Notes: generated by a model from the letters alone, not told the origin. DNA of 64,000 nt from Actinopolymorpha singaporensis (GCF_900104745.1 NZ_LT629732.1:1674001-1738000); one strand, 5' to 3'. Shown: positions 42,633 through 52,764, numbered from the stretch's first letter. Numbers and translations: made by a program.

Positions 42633-44507
42633 TCATCCCGGGTTCGGTACGCCCTGCCTGGCCGCCCCGGCCGGCTCCCCGCCCGGCGAGGAGGTTTCGG
42701 ACGGAGTGGCGGGCGGCGACCCCGCCGGAGTCTCGCCCGGGGTCTTCGACGGCTCCTCGGTCGGCAACCGGGTGATCGTCGGGGTCGGCAGCGGCGAGTC
42801 GGGGTACGGCCCGGTCGGGGTGGGCACCGGGCTCGGCGTGGTCGCCTTCTCCGGCTTGACCTGGTGGCGTTCGATCTGGGCGGACGTGAGCCCGAGCCCG
42901 CCGAGGGTGATCTCGTCCCAGGCCTCGAGTTCCTGCGTCGACTTGTCGAGGTACAGCACCGACATCTCGATCGGCGCGGGCTTGGACTTCTCCAGCGCCC
43001 GCAGGCCGGCCCCGCCGGTCGTACCCTCCTGCATCAGCAGGCTCCCCTTGGGCAGCGTGAGGTTCAGCCGCTTGTGGGCGTGCCCGGTGAGGATCAGCGA
43101 CGCCTTGCCGTCGACGATCGCTGCGCCCGCGCTGTCGTGGTAGACGATCGCGTCGATCGCCGGCCGCGGGTTGAGGATCGGCTCGCCGTTCGGCCCGACC
43201 GTCTGGCCGGGCGAGGGCGTCGATCCAGGGGTCTCCCCGGGTGTCTCCCCAGGCGTGGCGGTGGGGTCCGGCGTCGCCCCGAGCTCCGACGGCGGCTCGT
43301 CCTTGTGCGACGCGTCGTACTTGTCGGCGACCCTGCCCAGCCCGATCGCCTGACGTACGACAGCCTCGGTCTCGGCCGGGATGTTCCGGTTGCTCCGGTC
43401 GGGGGTGAACCTCGGGTCACCCGCGCCCAGGAAGGTGATCCCCTTCACCTTGCGTACCGAGCCGTCCAGCACCACGACGTTCGGCAGCGCCTTCATCGCG
43501 TCCTCGGTGACGGTCGAGTCGTGGTTGCCGCGCACCCAGACGTAGGGCACCTTCAGCGACGGGATGCGGTTCAGGAAGACGTTCTCGGCGCTCGTCCCGT
43601 GGTCGGTGATGTCGCCGGAGTCCACGATGACGTCGACGCGGTACTGCTTGACCACGGACGCGATCACGTCCCACGCGTGCTCGCCGAGGTGCAGGTCGGA
43701 GACGTGCAGGACGCGGGTGACGTTGGAGTCCGGCTGGTACGCCGGCAGGGTGGCGGTGACGTCGTACAGCTTGGTGACGTTCGTGACCAGCCGCACGAGC
43801 TCCTTGGAGTACGCGTCGAAGTTGTGCGCCAGGTCCTCCGCGTCGCCGATCAACGACGGGGCGCCGGTCAGCAGTCCGGTGTAGCGGGGCTCGGCGATCG
43901 CCCGGGGATGCAGCGTGAGCCCGGCGAACGAGTAGATCCCCGCGATCGCCACCGCGGCCGCCCCGCCGGCCACCAGCGTCGGCCGGGGACGCCGGACCGC
44001 GATCAGCGTCACCAGCATCGCGCAGGCGGTCCCGGCGACCAGGCCGCGCCCGGCGGTGGCGTACACACCCTTGCGGACGTCGTTGATCACCTCGCCCTCC
44101 AGGCCGGCGAGGACGGTCGGGTCCTCGAAGATCCGCTTGGCGGCGTCCTGGTTGATCCGGTCCACGGTCACGTCGAGTTGCAGCGGCCCGTCGTGGCTGT
44201 TGATCGCCAGCGTCCCGAGTGGCGGGAGCGACAGGACCGACTCGCCGTGCAGGGACGGCGCCAGCCGCATGGACGTCTCCACCGGACCGATCGGCCGGCT
44301 CGTCGTACCCAGCACCGCCATTCCGAACCACGCGCCGGCGCCGGCGAGCAGCACCACCCCCGCGACCATGGCGGGCCGCCGGAGGTACGCCCCGAGCAGG
44401 ACGAGGAGTTGCGCCACCGCCCGTACGGCATTGGTCACCGTGCGCCTCAGCGCGGCCGTACGGGCGGCGAGATCGGAGCCGGGGGGCTGGTTCGGCTGGT
44501 CAGGCAT
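42633..44507 (-). CDS. Membrane-anchored metallophosphoesterase
   Basis: The about 624-aa product starts at ATG 44507 (MPDQPNQPPGSDLAARTAAL); a longer frame starts at 44603. It has membrane segments near residues 40-75 (VVLLAGAGAWFGMAVLG) and 160-210. A calcineurin-like phosphoesterase domain follows: VLHVSDLHLGEHAW (Asp/His metal ligands), VDSGDITDHG, VRGNHDS and LILTGHAHKRL. Two Thr/Pro-rich stretches, one inside the catalytic part (TPGETPGETPG) and one at the C-terminus, are likely flexible and extracytoplasmic. It hydrolyses phosphoesters at the cell surface; the substrate is unknown. It is convergent with the tRNA cluster's flank. Confidence 0.9.
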   Translation of the reverse strand: MPDQPNQPPGSDLAARTAALRRTVTNAVRAVAQLLVLLGAYLRRPAMVAGVVLLAGAGAWFGMAVLGTTSRPIGPVETSMRLAPSLHGESVLSLPPLGTLAINSHDGPLQLDVTVDRINQDAAKRIFEDPTVLAGLEGEVINDVRKGVYATAGRGLVAGTACAMLVTLIAVRRPRPTLVAGGAAAVAIAGIYSFAGLTLHPRAIAEPRYTGLLTGAPSLIGDAEDLAHNFDAYSKELVRLVTNVTKLYDVTATLPAYQPDSNVTRVLHVSDLHLGEHAWDVIASVVKQYRVDVIVDSGDITDHGTSAENVFLNRIPSLKVPYVWVRGNHDSTVTEDAMKALPNVVVLDGSVRKVKGITFLGAGDPRFTPDRSNRNIPAETEAVVRQAIGLGRVADKYDASHKDEPPSELGATPDPTATPGETPGETPGSTPSPGQTVGPNGEPILNPRPAIDAIVYHDSAGAAIVDGKASLILTGHAHKRLNLTLPKGSLLMQEGTTGGAGLRALEKSKPAPIEMSVLYLDKSTQELEAWDEITLGGLGLTSAQIERHQVKPEKATTPSPVPTPTGPYPDSPLPTPTITRLPTEEPSKTPGETPAGSPPATPSETSSPGGEPAGAARQGVPNPG

Positions 44508-44656
44508 CCCCACCGTTGTACCCCACGTCGCCCACGCCGTCGTACGGAGCGGCAGGGGAGCCGGGGGTGCCACGGCAGCTTGCCGGGTCCGATCCGGATT
44601 CACCGAGCATGATCAAGCGTCCAGCCGGGACCGTCCCGTTGTGCTCGAATGAGTAC

Positions 44657-45010
44657 GTGCTGGAGATCTCCCGCGAGCAGTTCGAGGAACTCGTCGGCAT
44701 CGCCTTGGACGAGGTGCCGCCCGAGCTGGCCGCCCTGATGGACAACGTCGCGGTCTTCGTGGAGGACGAGCCTCCGGCGGGGGAGCCGGACGACCTGCTC
44801 GGGCTGTACGACGGGACACCGCTCACCGACCGGGACCACAGCTACGCCGGGGTGCTGCCGGACCGGATCATGATCTTCATGCACCCGACGCTGCGGATCT
44901 GCGAGACGTACGACGACGTGGTGGACGAGGTGCACGTCACCGTCGTGCACGAGATCGCGCACCACTTCGGCATCGGCGACGCCAGGCTGCACGAGCTGGG
45001 CTACGACTGA
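44657..45010 (+). CDS. Small zincin-like metallopeptidase family protein
   Basis: The 117-aa product starts at GTG 44657 (MLEISREQFEELVGIALDEV). The C-terminal half has the gluzincin-like motif VVHEIAHHFGIGDARLHELGY: H-E-x-x-H with a further Glu. The N-terminal half contains NVAVFVEDEP. This is the typical length and layout of the actinomycete family of small metallopeptidases next to housekeeping genes. Its substrate is not known. A TTG six codons upstream is possible. Confidence 0.8.
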   Translation: MLEISREQFEELVGIALDEVPPELAALMDNVAVFVEDEPPAGEPDDLLGLYDGTPLTDRDHSYAGVLPDRIMIFMHPTLRICETYDDVVDEVHVTVVHEIAHHFGIGDARLHELGYD

Positions 45011-45091
45011 CCCCGAACGTGCGGCACCCGCCGGCCAGGACCCTCCATGGTCTTGACCGGCGGGTGCCGGTGTCGCCTCTCAGGCGGCGCG

Positions 45092-45565
45092 TCAGCTACC
45101 GGCCACCTGCACGATCTCGACACTGAGCTCGCCGACAGGTGCGGCGTAGGTGACCTTGTCGCCCACCTTGTGGCCCATCAACGCGCGACCGAGAGGGCTG
45201 CTCGGGGTGAGGGCGACCACGTCGTCGGCCTGTTCCTCGATCAGACCCACCTGGTAGGTCTCGGTGCTGCCGTCGTCGAAGCGGAGCGTGACGACGGATC
45301 CGACCGCAACCGTGTCTTCGGGTGCGTCACTGGCCACGGTCGTCGCCGACAGGAGCTCGCGGATGCGGCTCAGCCGGCGGTCGATGGACTCGATCTCGAT
45401 CTGCTGCGTCGCGAAGGACGCCTGGTCGACGAGATCGCCGCCGGTCTCGCTGCCCTGCTCGGCGACGAGCTCGGCCCGCCGGGCGGTGAGGTCGATTTCG
45501 TCCTGCTGCAGCCTCTTGCGCGCAGATGCGGAGAGCTGGTGTATTTGATGGTCGAGGACACTCAC
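45092..45565 (-). CDS. greA: Transcription elongation factor GreA/GreB family
   Basis: The 157-aa protein rescues backtracked RNA polymerase by stimulating RNA cleavage. It starts at GTG 45565 (GGGAG about 10 nt upstream; MSVLDHQIHQLSASARKRLQ). The N-terminal coiled coil spans about residues 1-75, with the acidic tip region near TGGDLVDQASFATQQIE. The C-terminal FKBP-like domain has VGSVVTLRFDDGSTETYQVG and SPLGRALMGHKVGDKVTY, the GreA signature. A strong antisense frame exists but is not a gene. Confidence 0.9.
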   Translation of the reverse strand: MSVLDHQIHQLSASARKRLQQDEIDLTARRAELVAEQGSETGGDLVDQASFATQQIEIESIDRRLSRIRELLSATTVASDAPEDTVAVGSVVTLRFDDGSTETYQVGLIEEQADDVVALTPSSPLGRALMGHKVGDKVTYAAPVGELSVEIVQVAGS

Positions 45566-45829
45566 GGCGACCACACTCCCTTTTACCCCCAGACGTGCCC
45601 GCGGGCAGGCGCACACACACCTGTCGGACCCCGGTACGCCGTCGTCGATGAAGGCACCTATCTTCTCACGGCGAAGGCGATCGCGCTGCTACGTATCAAT
45701 GCCTGGACGCCGTAAGTGAGTAGCCGGTTACGCACCGCTGGCATCGGATGGGACGGGGTGGAACCCGAGTGCAGCCAGCGTGCGACCGGCGTGCGACCGG
45801 CGTGGAACCGCCGCCCGAGGTGAAATGTC

Positions 45830-46390
45830 GTGGCCGGACCGGGCAGAGTGAAGGGCGTGTCCGAGACCGGAGGCGAGATCCACGCCGAGCACCCGTTCCT
45901 GCCGCCCCCGCACGAACGCAACCCGATCCGCCGGCTCCGCGGCCGGCTGGCTGCGCCGGTCACGTTGTGGACGGCCGCGCTGGGTTCGAGGCGCGCGGGA
46001 CTGCCGGTGTCCGGACTGGTCGTCGCGGACGGCGAACCCGGCAAGGTGCTCGGCCTGGTGGACGAGGACTCCGACCTGTGGCCGGTGGCCGAGGCTTCCG
46101 GCAGGTTCGCGTTGTCGGTGCTGCGCTGGGAGCACCGGTCGCTGGCCGACGCGTTCGCGGGCCTGATGCCGGCGCCTGGCGGGGCGTTCCGGCTCACCGA
46201 GTGGCGCGACACCGACTGGGGTCCGGTGCCGGTCTCGGTGCAGACCTGGGCCGGCTGCCGCGTGCTGGACACCCGGCCGATCGGCTGGGCGCTCGCTGTC
46301 GAGGCCGAACTCGAGCACATCGAACTCGGCGAGGAGAACGACCCGCTCCTGCACCGGCGCGGCCGCTACTTCACCGCGTCGGGGGAGTAG
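45830..46390 (+). CDS. Flavin reductase-like FMN-binding protein
   Basis: The 186-aa product has a split-barrel flavin-binding layout. RLAAPVTLWTAALGSRRAGLPVSGLVVADGEPGKVLGLVD lies near residues 39-80; SGRFALSVLRWEHRSLADAF and a C-terminal VEAELEHIELGEENDPLLHRRGRYF follow. Such proteins reduce flavin or act as the reductase part of two-component monooxygenases. GTG 45830 is used; another GTG eight codons downstream is possible. It is convergent with the oxidoreductase gene. Confidence 0.75.
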   Translation: MAGPGRVKGVSETGGEIHAEHPFLPPPHERNPIRRLRGRLAAPVTLWTAALGSRRAGLPVSGLVVADGEPGKVLGLVDEDSDLWPVAEASGRFALSVLRWEHRSLADAFAGLMPAPGGAFRLTEWRDTDWGPVPVSVQTWAGCRVLDTRPIGWALAVEAELEHIELGEENDPLLHRRGRYFTASGE

Positions 46391-46429
46391 CCGGGGCCGG
46401 AGGACAGCCGGCCGAAGACCGCCGCCGAC

Positions 46430-47923
46430 CTACATGCCGTACGTCTCGAGCAGTCGCAGCCAGACCTCGCTGACCGTGGGGTACGCCGGAACCGCGTGCC
46501 ACAGCCGGTCCAGCGGCACCTCGCCCACGATCGCGACCGTCGCCGCGTGCAGCAGTTCGCCCGCGGCCGGGCCGACGGCGGTGAACCCGACCGGGACCAG
46601 TCGCTCCTGGTCGACGACCAGCTTGGCGTGCCCGGTGTAGCCGTCGACGTAGAGCGCGGCGCCCGCGACGTTGCCGATCTCGTACTCCGCGACACGTACG
46701 GTCATCCCCTGGTCGATCGCGGCCTGCTCGGTCAGCCCGACCATCGCCACCTCCGGGTCGGTGAACACGACCGCCGGCACCGCGCCGTGGTCGGCGGTGG
46801 CGGCGTACGGCGACCAGGCCACCGGCGCGGCGTGCTCCCCGCGCGCCCGGGCGGCGATGGCGTCGCCGCAGACCCGCGCCTGGTACTTGCCCTGGTGGGT
46901 GAACAGCGCACGGTGGTTGGTGTCGCCGGCGGAGTACAGCCAGCCACCCTCGACGCCGTTGACCCGGCAGCTGTCGTCGACGTCGAGCCACCTGCCCGGC
47001 TCGAGCCCGACGGTCTCCAGGCCGAGCTCGCCGGTGGAGGGTTCGCGGCCGGTGGCGGCGAGGATCTGGTCGACGACGATCTCGCCCTGGTCGGTCTGGA
47101 CGCTGAGCGGGCCCACGTCCCCCTCACCGCCGCCTGTGCCGGCGAGCCGGGAGACCGACTGCACGGTGACGTTGGTGCGTACGTCGATGCCGGCCTCGAC
47201 GTGCGCCTTCGCGACGTACTCACCGGCGAATGGTTCCAGCGTGGGCAGCATCCGGTCCTCGGCGACCAGGAGCGTGACCTGCGATCCGAGGTCGTTCCAC
47301 GCCTGGGCCAGCTCGCTGCCGACCGGGCCGGCGCCGATGACGGCGAGCCGGCGGGGCGCCTCCTTCGCGCTGGTCGCGTCCCGGCTGGTCCAGGGGCGGA
47401 CCTCGCGCAGGCCGGGGATGTCGGGGATCCGGGGGAGCGAGCCGACGCAGGCGGCCACTGCGTGCCGGGCCTCCAGCGTGCGTTCCTCCCCGCCGGTGCC
47501 GCCCGTGCCGCCCGTGCCGCCGTTGCCGGCGTTGCCGTCGTTCAGACGTACGACCACCCGCTTGGGGCCGTCGAGCCGGGCGCGGCCCTTCAGGACGGTG
47601 ATCCCGGCGCCGTCCGCCCACTCCCGCTGGCTGGAGTCGTCCCAGTTCCTGGTGAACGAGTCGCGGCGTTCGAGCACCGCGGCCGCGTCGAGTTCGCCGG
47701 TCACCGCGGCCGAGGCGCCCTTGACGTTCTTCGCCGCGCGGAGCGCCTCGCCACTGCGCAGCAGTGCCTTGCTCGGCATGCACGCCCAGTAGGAACACTC
47801 GCCGCCGAGGAGCTCGGACTCGACGATCACGGCCGACAGGCCCCGCTTGACGACGCGTTCGGCGAGCACCTCGCCCACCGCGCCGCCGCCGATGACGATC
47901 ACGTCGTAGGTGTTGTCGGCCAT
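46430..47923 (-). CDS. FAD-dependent pyridine nucleotide-disulfide oxidoreductase
   Basis: The 497-aa product has FAD-binding VIVIGGGAVGEVLAERVV at the N-terminus and the redox-active pair in GGECSYWACMPSKALL (Cys-x4-Cys, about residues 42-57). The NAD(P)-binding motif VIGAGPVGSELAQ lies near 195. A late FAD block LYSAGDTNH is followed by the dimerisation domain with VFTDPEVAMVGLT and HAVPAYPTVSEVW. It resembles dihydrolipoamide dehydrogenase/mercuric reductase-type enzymes; the substrate disulfide is not clear. A Gly-rich repeat (GNGGTGGTGGTGGE) is inserted in the FAD part. The His-x4-Glu pair of lipoamide dehydrogenases appears as HAVPAYPTVSE. Confidence 0.88.
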   Translation of the reverse strand: MADNTYDVIVIGGGAVGEVLAERVVKRGLSAVIVESELLGGECSYWACMPSKALLRSGEALRAAKNVKGASAAVTGELDAAAVLERRDSFTRNWDDSSQREWADGAGITVLKGRARLDGPKRVVVRLNDGNAGNGGTGGTGGTGGEERTLEARHAVAACVGSLPRIPDIPGLREVRPWTSRDATSAKEAPRRLAVIGAGPVGSELAQAWNDLGSQVTLLVAEDRMLPTLEPFAGEYVAKAHVEAGIDVRTNVTVQSVSRLAGTGGGEGDVGPLSVQTDQGEIVVDQILAATGREPSTGELGLETVGLEPGRWLDVDDSCRVNGVEGGWLYSAGDTNHRALFTHQGKYQARVCGDAIAARARGEHAAPVAWSPYAATADHGAVPAVVFTDPEVAMVGLTEQAAIDQGMTVRVAEYEIGNVAGAALYVDGYTGHAKLVVDQERLVPVGFTAVGPAAGELLHAATVAIVGEVPLDRLWHAVPAYPTVSEVWLRLLETYGM

Positions 47924-48046
47924 CGGTGAACGACCCGCCTTCCGGGAGAGATCAAGGCTATGAGAGTAGTTACCGTTTCCTCCTGCGACCAACCACGCGG
48001 CGCCAGGGAGCGTCGGGTAGGGGTCGGGACCTGAAAGGCTTGGTGC

Positions 48047-51000
48047 GTGCACGTTCGGATGTTGGGCCCGCTGGAGCTGCGGGACGACGAGGGGCGACCG
48101 GTCGAGATCGGCGGGTCGCGACTGCGTGCACTCCTGATCCGGCTGGCCCTGCACCCGGACGCGATCGTCACGGTCGAGGCGCTGATCGACGGGCTGTGGG
48201 GTGAGGAGCCGCCGTCCGGCGCGTTGAACGCGCTGCAGTCGCTGGTGTCCCGGCTCCGGCGCGCGCTGTCGCCGGGCAGTCCGGGCCCGGGCTCCAACGC
48301 GGGTGCGGGCTCGGCGGCCGGCGGCCCGGCGCTGATCCAGTCGCATCCGGCGGGATACCGGCTGGTGGTGGACCCGGATCACGTGGACGCGCACCGGTTC
48401 GAACGCCTCGCCGCGAGAGGGCGGTCCGCGCTGGCGGCGGGAGAGTACGCCGAGGCGGCCGCGGTGCTGCGTACCGCCGAGGATCTGTGGCGCGGGCCCG
48501 CGCTCGCGGACGCGTTGGACGCTCCCTTCGCCGAGGCGGCCGCGGCCCGGCTGGCGGCTCTGCGACTGTCCGCCACCGAGGACCGGCTGGAGGCCGACCT
48601 GGCCTGCGGCCGGCACGCCGACGCGCTCGCCGAGCTGGAACGCCTCGCCGCCGCCCATCCGCTGCGAGAGCGGCTGCAGGGCCAGGCGATGCGCGCGTTG
48701 TACGCGGTGGGGCGGCAGGCGGACGCGCTGGCGACGTACGAACGGGTCCGGGTCGCGCTGGCCGACGAGCTGGGCGTCGACCCCGGCGCCGGACTCGCCG
48801 ACCTCCACCTCGCGATGCTGCGGCAGGACCCGAAGTTGCTGCCGGCGAGCGCGGCCGGAAGGACGGGGTTGGCGGGGGCGGACGGGACCTCGGCGGGAGT
48901 GGGTGGCGGTACGACTCACGAGGCCGGTTCCGACGCCGGTTCCGACGCCGGTTCCGGTTCCGGTTCCGAGGCCGACGCCGACGCAGGCTCCGGCTCCGCA
49001 CGCGAGCAGGCGCGGACCAACCTGCGCGTACCCCTCACCAGCTTCGTCGGCCGCGACGCCGAACTACGCAGCCTCGGCAAGCTGATCACGGAGGAACGCC
49101 TGGTCACCGTGGTCGGCTCCGGCGGCGCCGGCAAGACCCGGCTGGCCCTCGAGCTCGCCGCCCGCACCACGCCCGGGCCGGCCGAGGAGACGTGGTTCGT
49201 CGAGCTCGCGGCGATCGCCGAGCCGGGCGAGGTGCCGCAGGCGGTCCTGTCCACGCTGGGCGTACGCGACCTGGCGTTGCTGGCGTCGTCGCAGCTCACC
49301 GGGGCGCAGCTGGAGTCGGTGCCGGTACGCGATCCGGTGACCGTGCTGGTCGAGGCGTTCCGGGCCAAGCAGATCCTGCTGATCCTGGACAACTGCGAGC
49401 ACCTGGTGGACGCGGCCGCCGCGCTGGTCGACCGGCTGCTCGGCGCGTGCCCGGGGCTGCGCGTGCTGGCCACCAGCCGGGAGCAGCTCGGCGTACCAGG
49501 TGAACGTCTCTATCCGATCCCGCCGCTCGGCCTGCCGCCCGAGCCCGAGGTGGCGAGCACGGATCCGGTGGCCGGCGCGCTGGCGTACCCGGCGGTCAGG
49601 TTGTTCGCCGACCGTGCGGTCGCGGTGCGCCCGGAGTTCCAGATCACGCCGGACACGCTCGGGTCGGTGGTGGAGATCTGCCGGCGCCTGGACGGCATCC
49701 CGCTGGCGATCGAGCTGGCCGCTGCCCGGCTGAGGTCGCTGTCGGTAGGCCAGATCGCCGCGCGGCTGGACGACCGGTTCCGGCTGCTGACGGCGGGCCG
49801 GCGTACCGTCCTGGCACGGCACCAGACGCTGCGCGCGGTGGTCGAGTGGAGCTGGGACCTGCTGGAGGAGCCGGAGCGGATCCTGCTGCGGCGGCTGGCG
49901 GTGTTCCACGGCGGCGCGACGCTGGAGTTCGCCGAGCTGATCTGCGCCGACGACGGCGGCTGTGCCGCCGATGGTGCTGGCGACGGCGACCTGCCGCGGG
50001 AGGCGGTGCTCGACGTACTCGCAGCGCTGGTGGACAAGTCGCTGGTGGACGCGGTTATCGACCGGCGGCGCGGTGCCGGTGGCAGCGGCAGCGGTGGTGG
50101 CGCGGGCGCCGGCGGCGACGCCGGGGAGGTGCGGTACCGGCTGCTGGAGACGGTTCGGGCGTACGGACTCGAACGCCTCACCGAGGCCGGTGAGTCCCAG
50201 GCGATGCACGCGGCGCACGCCCAGTGTTTCGCCCGCCTGGTCGAGGAAGGCGTCCCCTACCTGCGCGGCGGCGAGCAGGTCGAGTGGATGGCCCGGCTAC
50301 GCGCCGAGCACGACAACGTCCTCGCGGCCATGCGTACCGCCGTGGACTCCGGAAACGCCGATCTGGCGGTACGCCTGGTCGCCGGGTTCTCGTGGTTCTG
50401 GTTCCTGGAGGGGCACCGCTCGGCTGCCACGAACTGGACCCGCGCGGCGCTCGCCGTACCCGGGGAGGCCCCGCCCGGACCACGCGCCCTGCTGCTGATG
50501 CTCGCCGGGTTCGGCTACCTCACGGCGGGGGACGCCGACGCCTGCAAGCGGTCGCTGCGGGAGGCGCTCGCGCTCGTCGACGCGCCCGGGTCGACGATCC
50601 GGGACGAGTTCCCCGAACTCGGGTTGCTGGAGTCGATGGCGCTGACGTTCGAGGGCGACAGCGAGGCCGGGCGGCGCCGGCTGGAGGAGGTGTTCCCCGC
50701 CCTGCGTCCGTGGGGGCAGGGAATGGCAAAGCTGTTCCTCGGCAACATCGAGGACAACGCCGGCAACACCGAGGTCGCCGAGGCCCATCTGCTCAGCGCA
50801 CTGGACCGGTTCACCGAACTCGGCGACCGGTGGGGGCGGGCGTCCGCGCTCCGCAGCCTGGCCGGGTTGTGGGGGAGAGCCGGCGGGTACGCACGGGCGA
50901 TCAACGCACGGGAGGAGGCGCTGGCGCTGCTGAGGGAACTCGGCAGTGACGCCGACCTGCCTGTTGCTCTGACCCAGATCGCCGGCGACCGGGCCCGCAC

Positions 51001-51577
51001 GGGGGACCTCGAAGGCGCCCGGGTCGACCTCGCCCGGGCCTACGCCCTCGTGGAGGCGGGGCAGGCGCCGGAGCTTGCGGCGTGGGTACGCCTGGGAGGG
51101 GCGGAGCTCGCGGTCCGTACCGGCGATCTCGCCGAGGCCCGGCGGCAGGCCGACCTGGTGCGCACGGACCTGGCCGGGCGCAGGCCGATGCCGCTGCCGA
51201 TGCGGATCGTCATCGTGGCCGGACTGGGGTTGGTCCTGGCCGCGGCGGGCGAGGTCGACGCGGCGGCGGACGTCCTGCGGGACGCGAGAAACTTCGCCGC
51301 CCACGGCCACGACCGGCCCATGCGGGCGATGGTCGTCCACGGCCTGGCGGCGGTGGCGTACCGGTCGGGTGATCCCTCGCGGGCTGCCTTCCTGCTGGGG
51401 GTCGCCGAGGCGGTCCGCGGCAGGCCGGACCGCAGCGGCGACGACCCTGGTCGTACGGCGGAGGAGGTCCGATCGCTGCTGGGGCCGGAGACGTACGACG
51501 CGGCCTACGCGCGGGGTGCGGGAATGTCGGACGAGGAGATCGTCGCCCTGGTCGGGCTGGAGCAACCGGCACCCTGA
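48047..51577 (+). CDS. SARP/BTAD regulator with NB-ARC-like NTPase and TPR-like region
   Basis: The 1176-aa product starts at GTG 48047. The N-terminal OmpR-like winged helix (about 1-95: LEIGGSRLRALLIRLALHPD) is followed by a BTAD domain (about 100-260, ending LADLHLAMLRQDP). A linker of Gly/Ser/Asp repeats precedes the NTPase: Walker A VVGSGGAGKTRLALELA (about 354-370), Walker B ILLILDNCEHLVD (about 443-455) and GIPLAIELAAARL. The C-terminal third has TPR-like helical repeats. AfsR/SARP proteins of this type activate secondary-metabolite genes and respond to nucleotide. No biosynthetic cluster is visible beside it. The frame-opposite strand is open but is an artefact of GC bias. Confidence 0.92.
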   Translation: MHVRMLGPLELRDDEGRPVEIGGSRLRALLIRLALHPDAIVTVEALIDGLWGEEPPSGALNALQSLVSRLRRALSPGSPGPGSNAGAGSAAGGPALIQSHPAGYRLVVDPDHVDAHRFERLAARGRSALAAGEYAEAAAVLRTAEDLWRGPALADALDAPFAEAAAARLAALRLSATEDRLEADLACGRHADALAELERLAAAHPLRERLQGQAMRALYAVGRQADALATYERVRVALADELGVDPGAGLADLHLAMLRQDPKLLPASAAGRTGLAGADGTSAGVGGGTTHEAGSDAGSDAGSGSGSEADADAGSGSAREQARTNLRVPLTSFVGRDAELRSLGKLITEERLVTVVGSGGAGKTRLALELAARTTPGPAEETWFVELAAIAEPGEVPQAVLSTLGVRDLALLASSQLTGAQLESVPVRDPVTVLVEAFRAKQILLILDNCEHLVDAAAALVDRLLGACPGLRVLATSREQLGVPGERLYPIPPLGLPPEPEVASTDPVAGALAYPAVRLFADRAVAVRPEFQITPDTLGSVVEICRRLDGIPLAIELAAARLRSLSVGQIAARLDDRFRLLTAGRRTVLARHQTLRAVVEWSWDLLEEPERILLRRLAVFHGGATLEFAELICADDGGCAADGAGDGDLPREAVLDVLAALVDKSLVDAVIDRRRGAGGSGSGGGAGAGGDAGEVRYRLLETVRAYGLERLTEAGESQAMHAAHAQCFARLVEEGVPYLRGGEQVEWMARLRAEHDNVLAAMRTAVDSGNADLAVRLVAGFSWFWFLEGHRSAATNWTRAALAVPGEAPPGPRALLLMLAGFGYLTAGDADACKRSLREALALVDAPGSTIRDEFPELGLLESMALTFEGDSEAGRRRLEEVFPALRPWGQGMAKLFLGNIEDNAGNTEVAEAHLLSALDRFTELGDRWGRASALRSLAGLWGRAGGYARAINAREEALALLRELGSDADLPVALTQIAGDRARTGDLEGARVDLARAYALVEAGQAPELAAWVRLGGAELAVRTGDLAEARRQADLVRTDLAGRRPMPLPMRIVIVAGLGLVLAAAGEVDAAADVLRDARNFAAHGHDRPMRAMVVHGLAAVAYRSGDPSRAAFLLGVAEAVRGRPDRSGDDPGRTAEEVRSLLGPETYDAAYARGAGMSDEEIVALVGLEQPAP

Positions 51578-51593
51578 CCTGGGCTCATCCGCG

Positions 51594-52546
51594 TCATTTG
51601 GCGGGCAGCACGGAGCGGAGCCTGTCGGCGAACGCCCGTGCCCGGCCGAGGTATCCGGTGTGGTCCCCGGCGAACTCCACGAACTCGGCGTACTCCGATC
51701 CGAGGCGTTCGGCCAGGGTCGCGCTCGCGCGATACGGGTAGTGGGCGCTGCTGCCGTGCCCGCCACCGAGGACAAGCCGGAGGCCGGCCTTGAAGCTGCG
51801 GTACGCAAGGCAGCGAGGTCCGGCTCGTAGCGTACGACCGGCAACAGCTCACCCAGGAACGTCTCGACGTTGTCCCCGAAGCGACGCTGGAGGTCGGGAT
51901 CGGGCGGGAACTCAGGGTCGTACTCGAACTCCGGAGCGTCGCCGCCGGAGTAGTCCGCGACGAACGCGGCCATCGCCTGGTCCGAGCCCTCGCTGAGGTA
52001 GAGCGCGTGGATCTGTTCGAAGCGGGCCAGGCGTTCCTCGGCCTCGGGGAGCACGGTGACGACCGGCGGTTCATGCGCGACGAGGGTGCGTACCCGCTGC
52101 GGGTGCCGCGTGACGAGGTCGAGGCCGACGATCGCGCCGCTGCTGCCTCCGAGGACGTACGCCGGGACAGGCTCGAGCTCGTCCGCCTGGGCTCTGCCGT
52201 ACTGGCCGGCGTCGCCGACCGCGTCCAGGATGGCCAGCGCGTCGGCTGTCTGCTCCTCGATGCGGGCCTCGCGCGGTGGGCTGGCGACGGTGCTGCGGGA
52301 GTTGCCACGCCGGTCGTACGTCACGACCCGGTAGGTGTCGGCGAGCGCCGGTGCGAGCGAACTGAAGACGCCGGCGTCGCCGAGGCCGCCCGGGATCAGC
52401 AGCAGGAGCGGTTTGGTGGAGCGCTCGGAGTTGTCTAGGCGTTCGAAGCCCCAGGTCTCGTAGTACAGGTGCGCGCCGGGCACTTCGAGCGTGCCGGCCG
52501 TCCTGCGCGGCCTGGTGGTGGCGGGGCCGACGTTGTGGCTGCTCAT
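51594..52546 (-). pseudogene. Alpha/beta hydrolase gene with a frameshift
   Basis: From ATG 52546 the frame reads MSSHNVGPATTRPRRTAGTL. It then shows an alpha/beta hydrolase: LLLLIPGGLGDAGVFSSLAP, VVTYDRRGNSRS and the nucleophile elbow VLGGSSGAIVGLDL. It remains in frame to LAALRTA near 51795. The expected continuation, LRLVLGGGHGSSAHYPYRA and the His-containing FAGDHTGYLGRARAFADRL, lies in the next frame and stops at 51594. A single-base shift near 51795 thus breaks a gene of about 315 codons. It could also be a sequencing error. Confidence 0.8.
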
Positions 52547-52764
52547 CCGGGTTCCTCTCGGGCGTTGGCGGGCGGGTCCGCCCTTCACAGTGGCCGGAGG
52601 CGCTGAGAATCCCCGTACAGCCGACTGACGCCTGCTGACGATCAGGTCCGGTACGCCGTCAGTGGACGCGCCGCGGGCGGTCGGTGCGGTTCCGGACGCG
52701 CCGTGACCAGGCGTACGCCCAGGCGCCATCAAGGCCGTCCCGCCCGGTAGGCTGCCGGATCACC

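Noticed and set aside
42864-44612. 582-codon plus-strand open frame over the metallophosphoesterase gene
   Set aside because: Antisense shadow of a gene with complete catalytic motifs.
47495-47540. Gly-coding tandem repeat in the oxidoreductase gene as a possible CRISPR or phase-variable repeat
   Set aside because: Units are short, in frame, and the gene stays open; it looks like a coding Gly/Thr linker. No CRISPR array was seen anywhere in the window.
48900-48990. Repeats in the SARP gene as a possible break
   Set aside because: They encode an in-frame Gly/Ser/Asp linker between the BTAD and NTPase parts.
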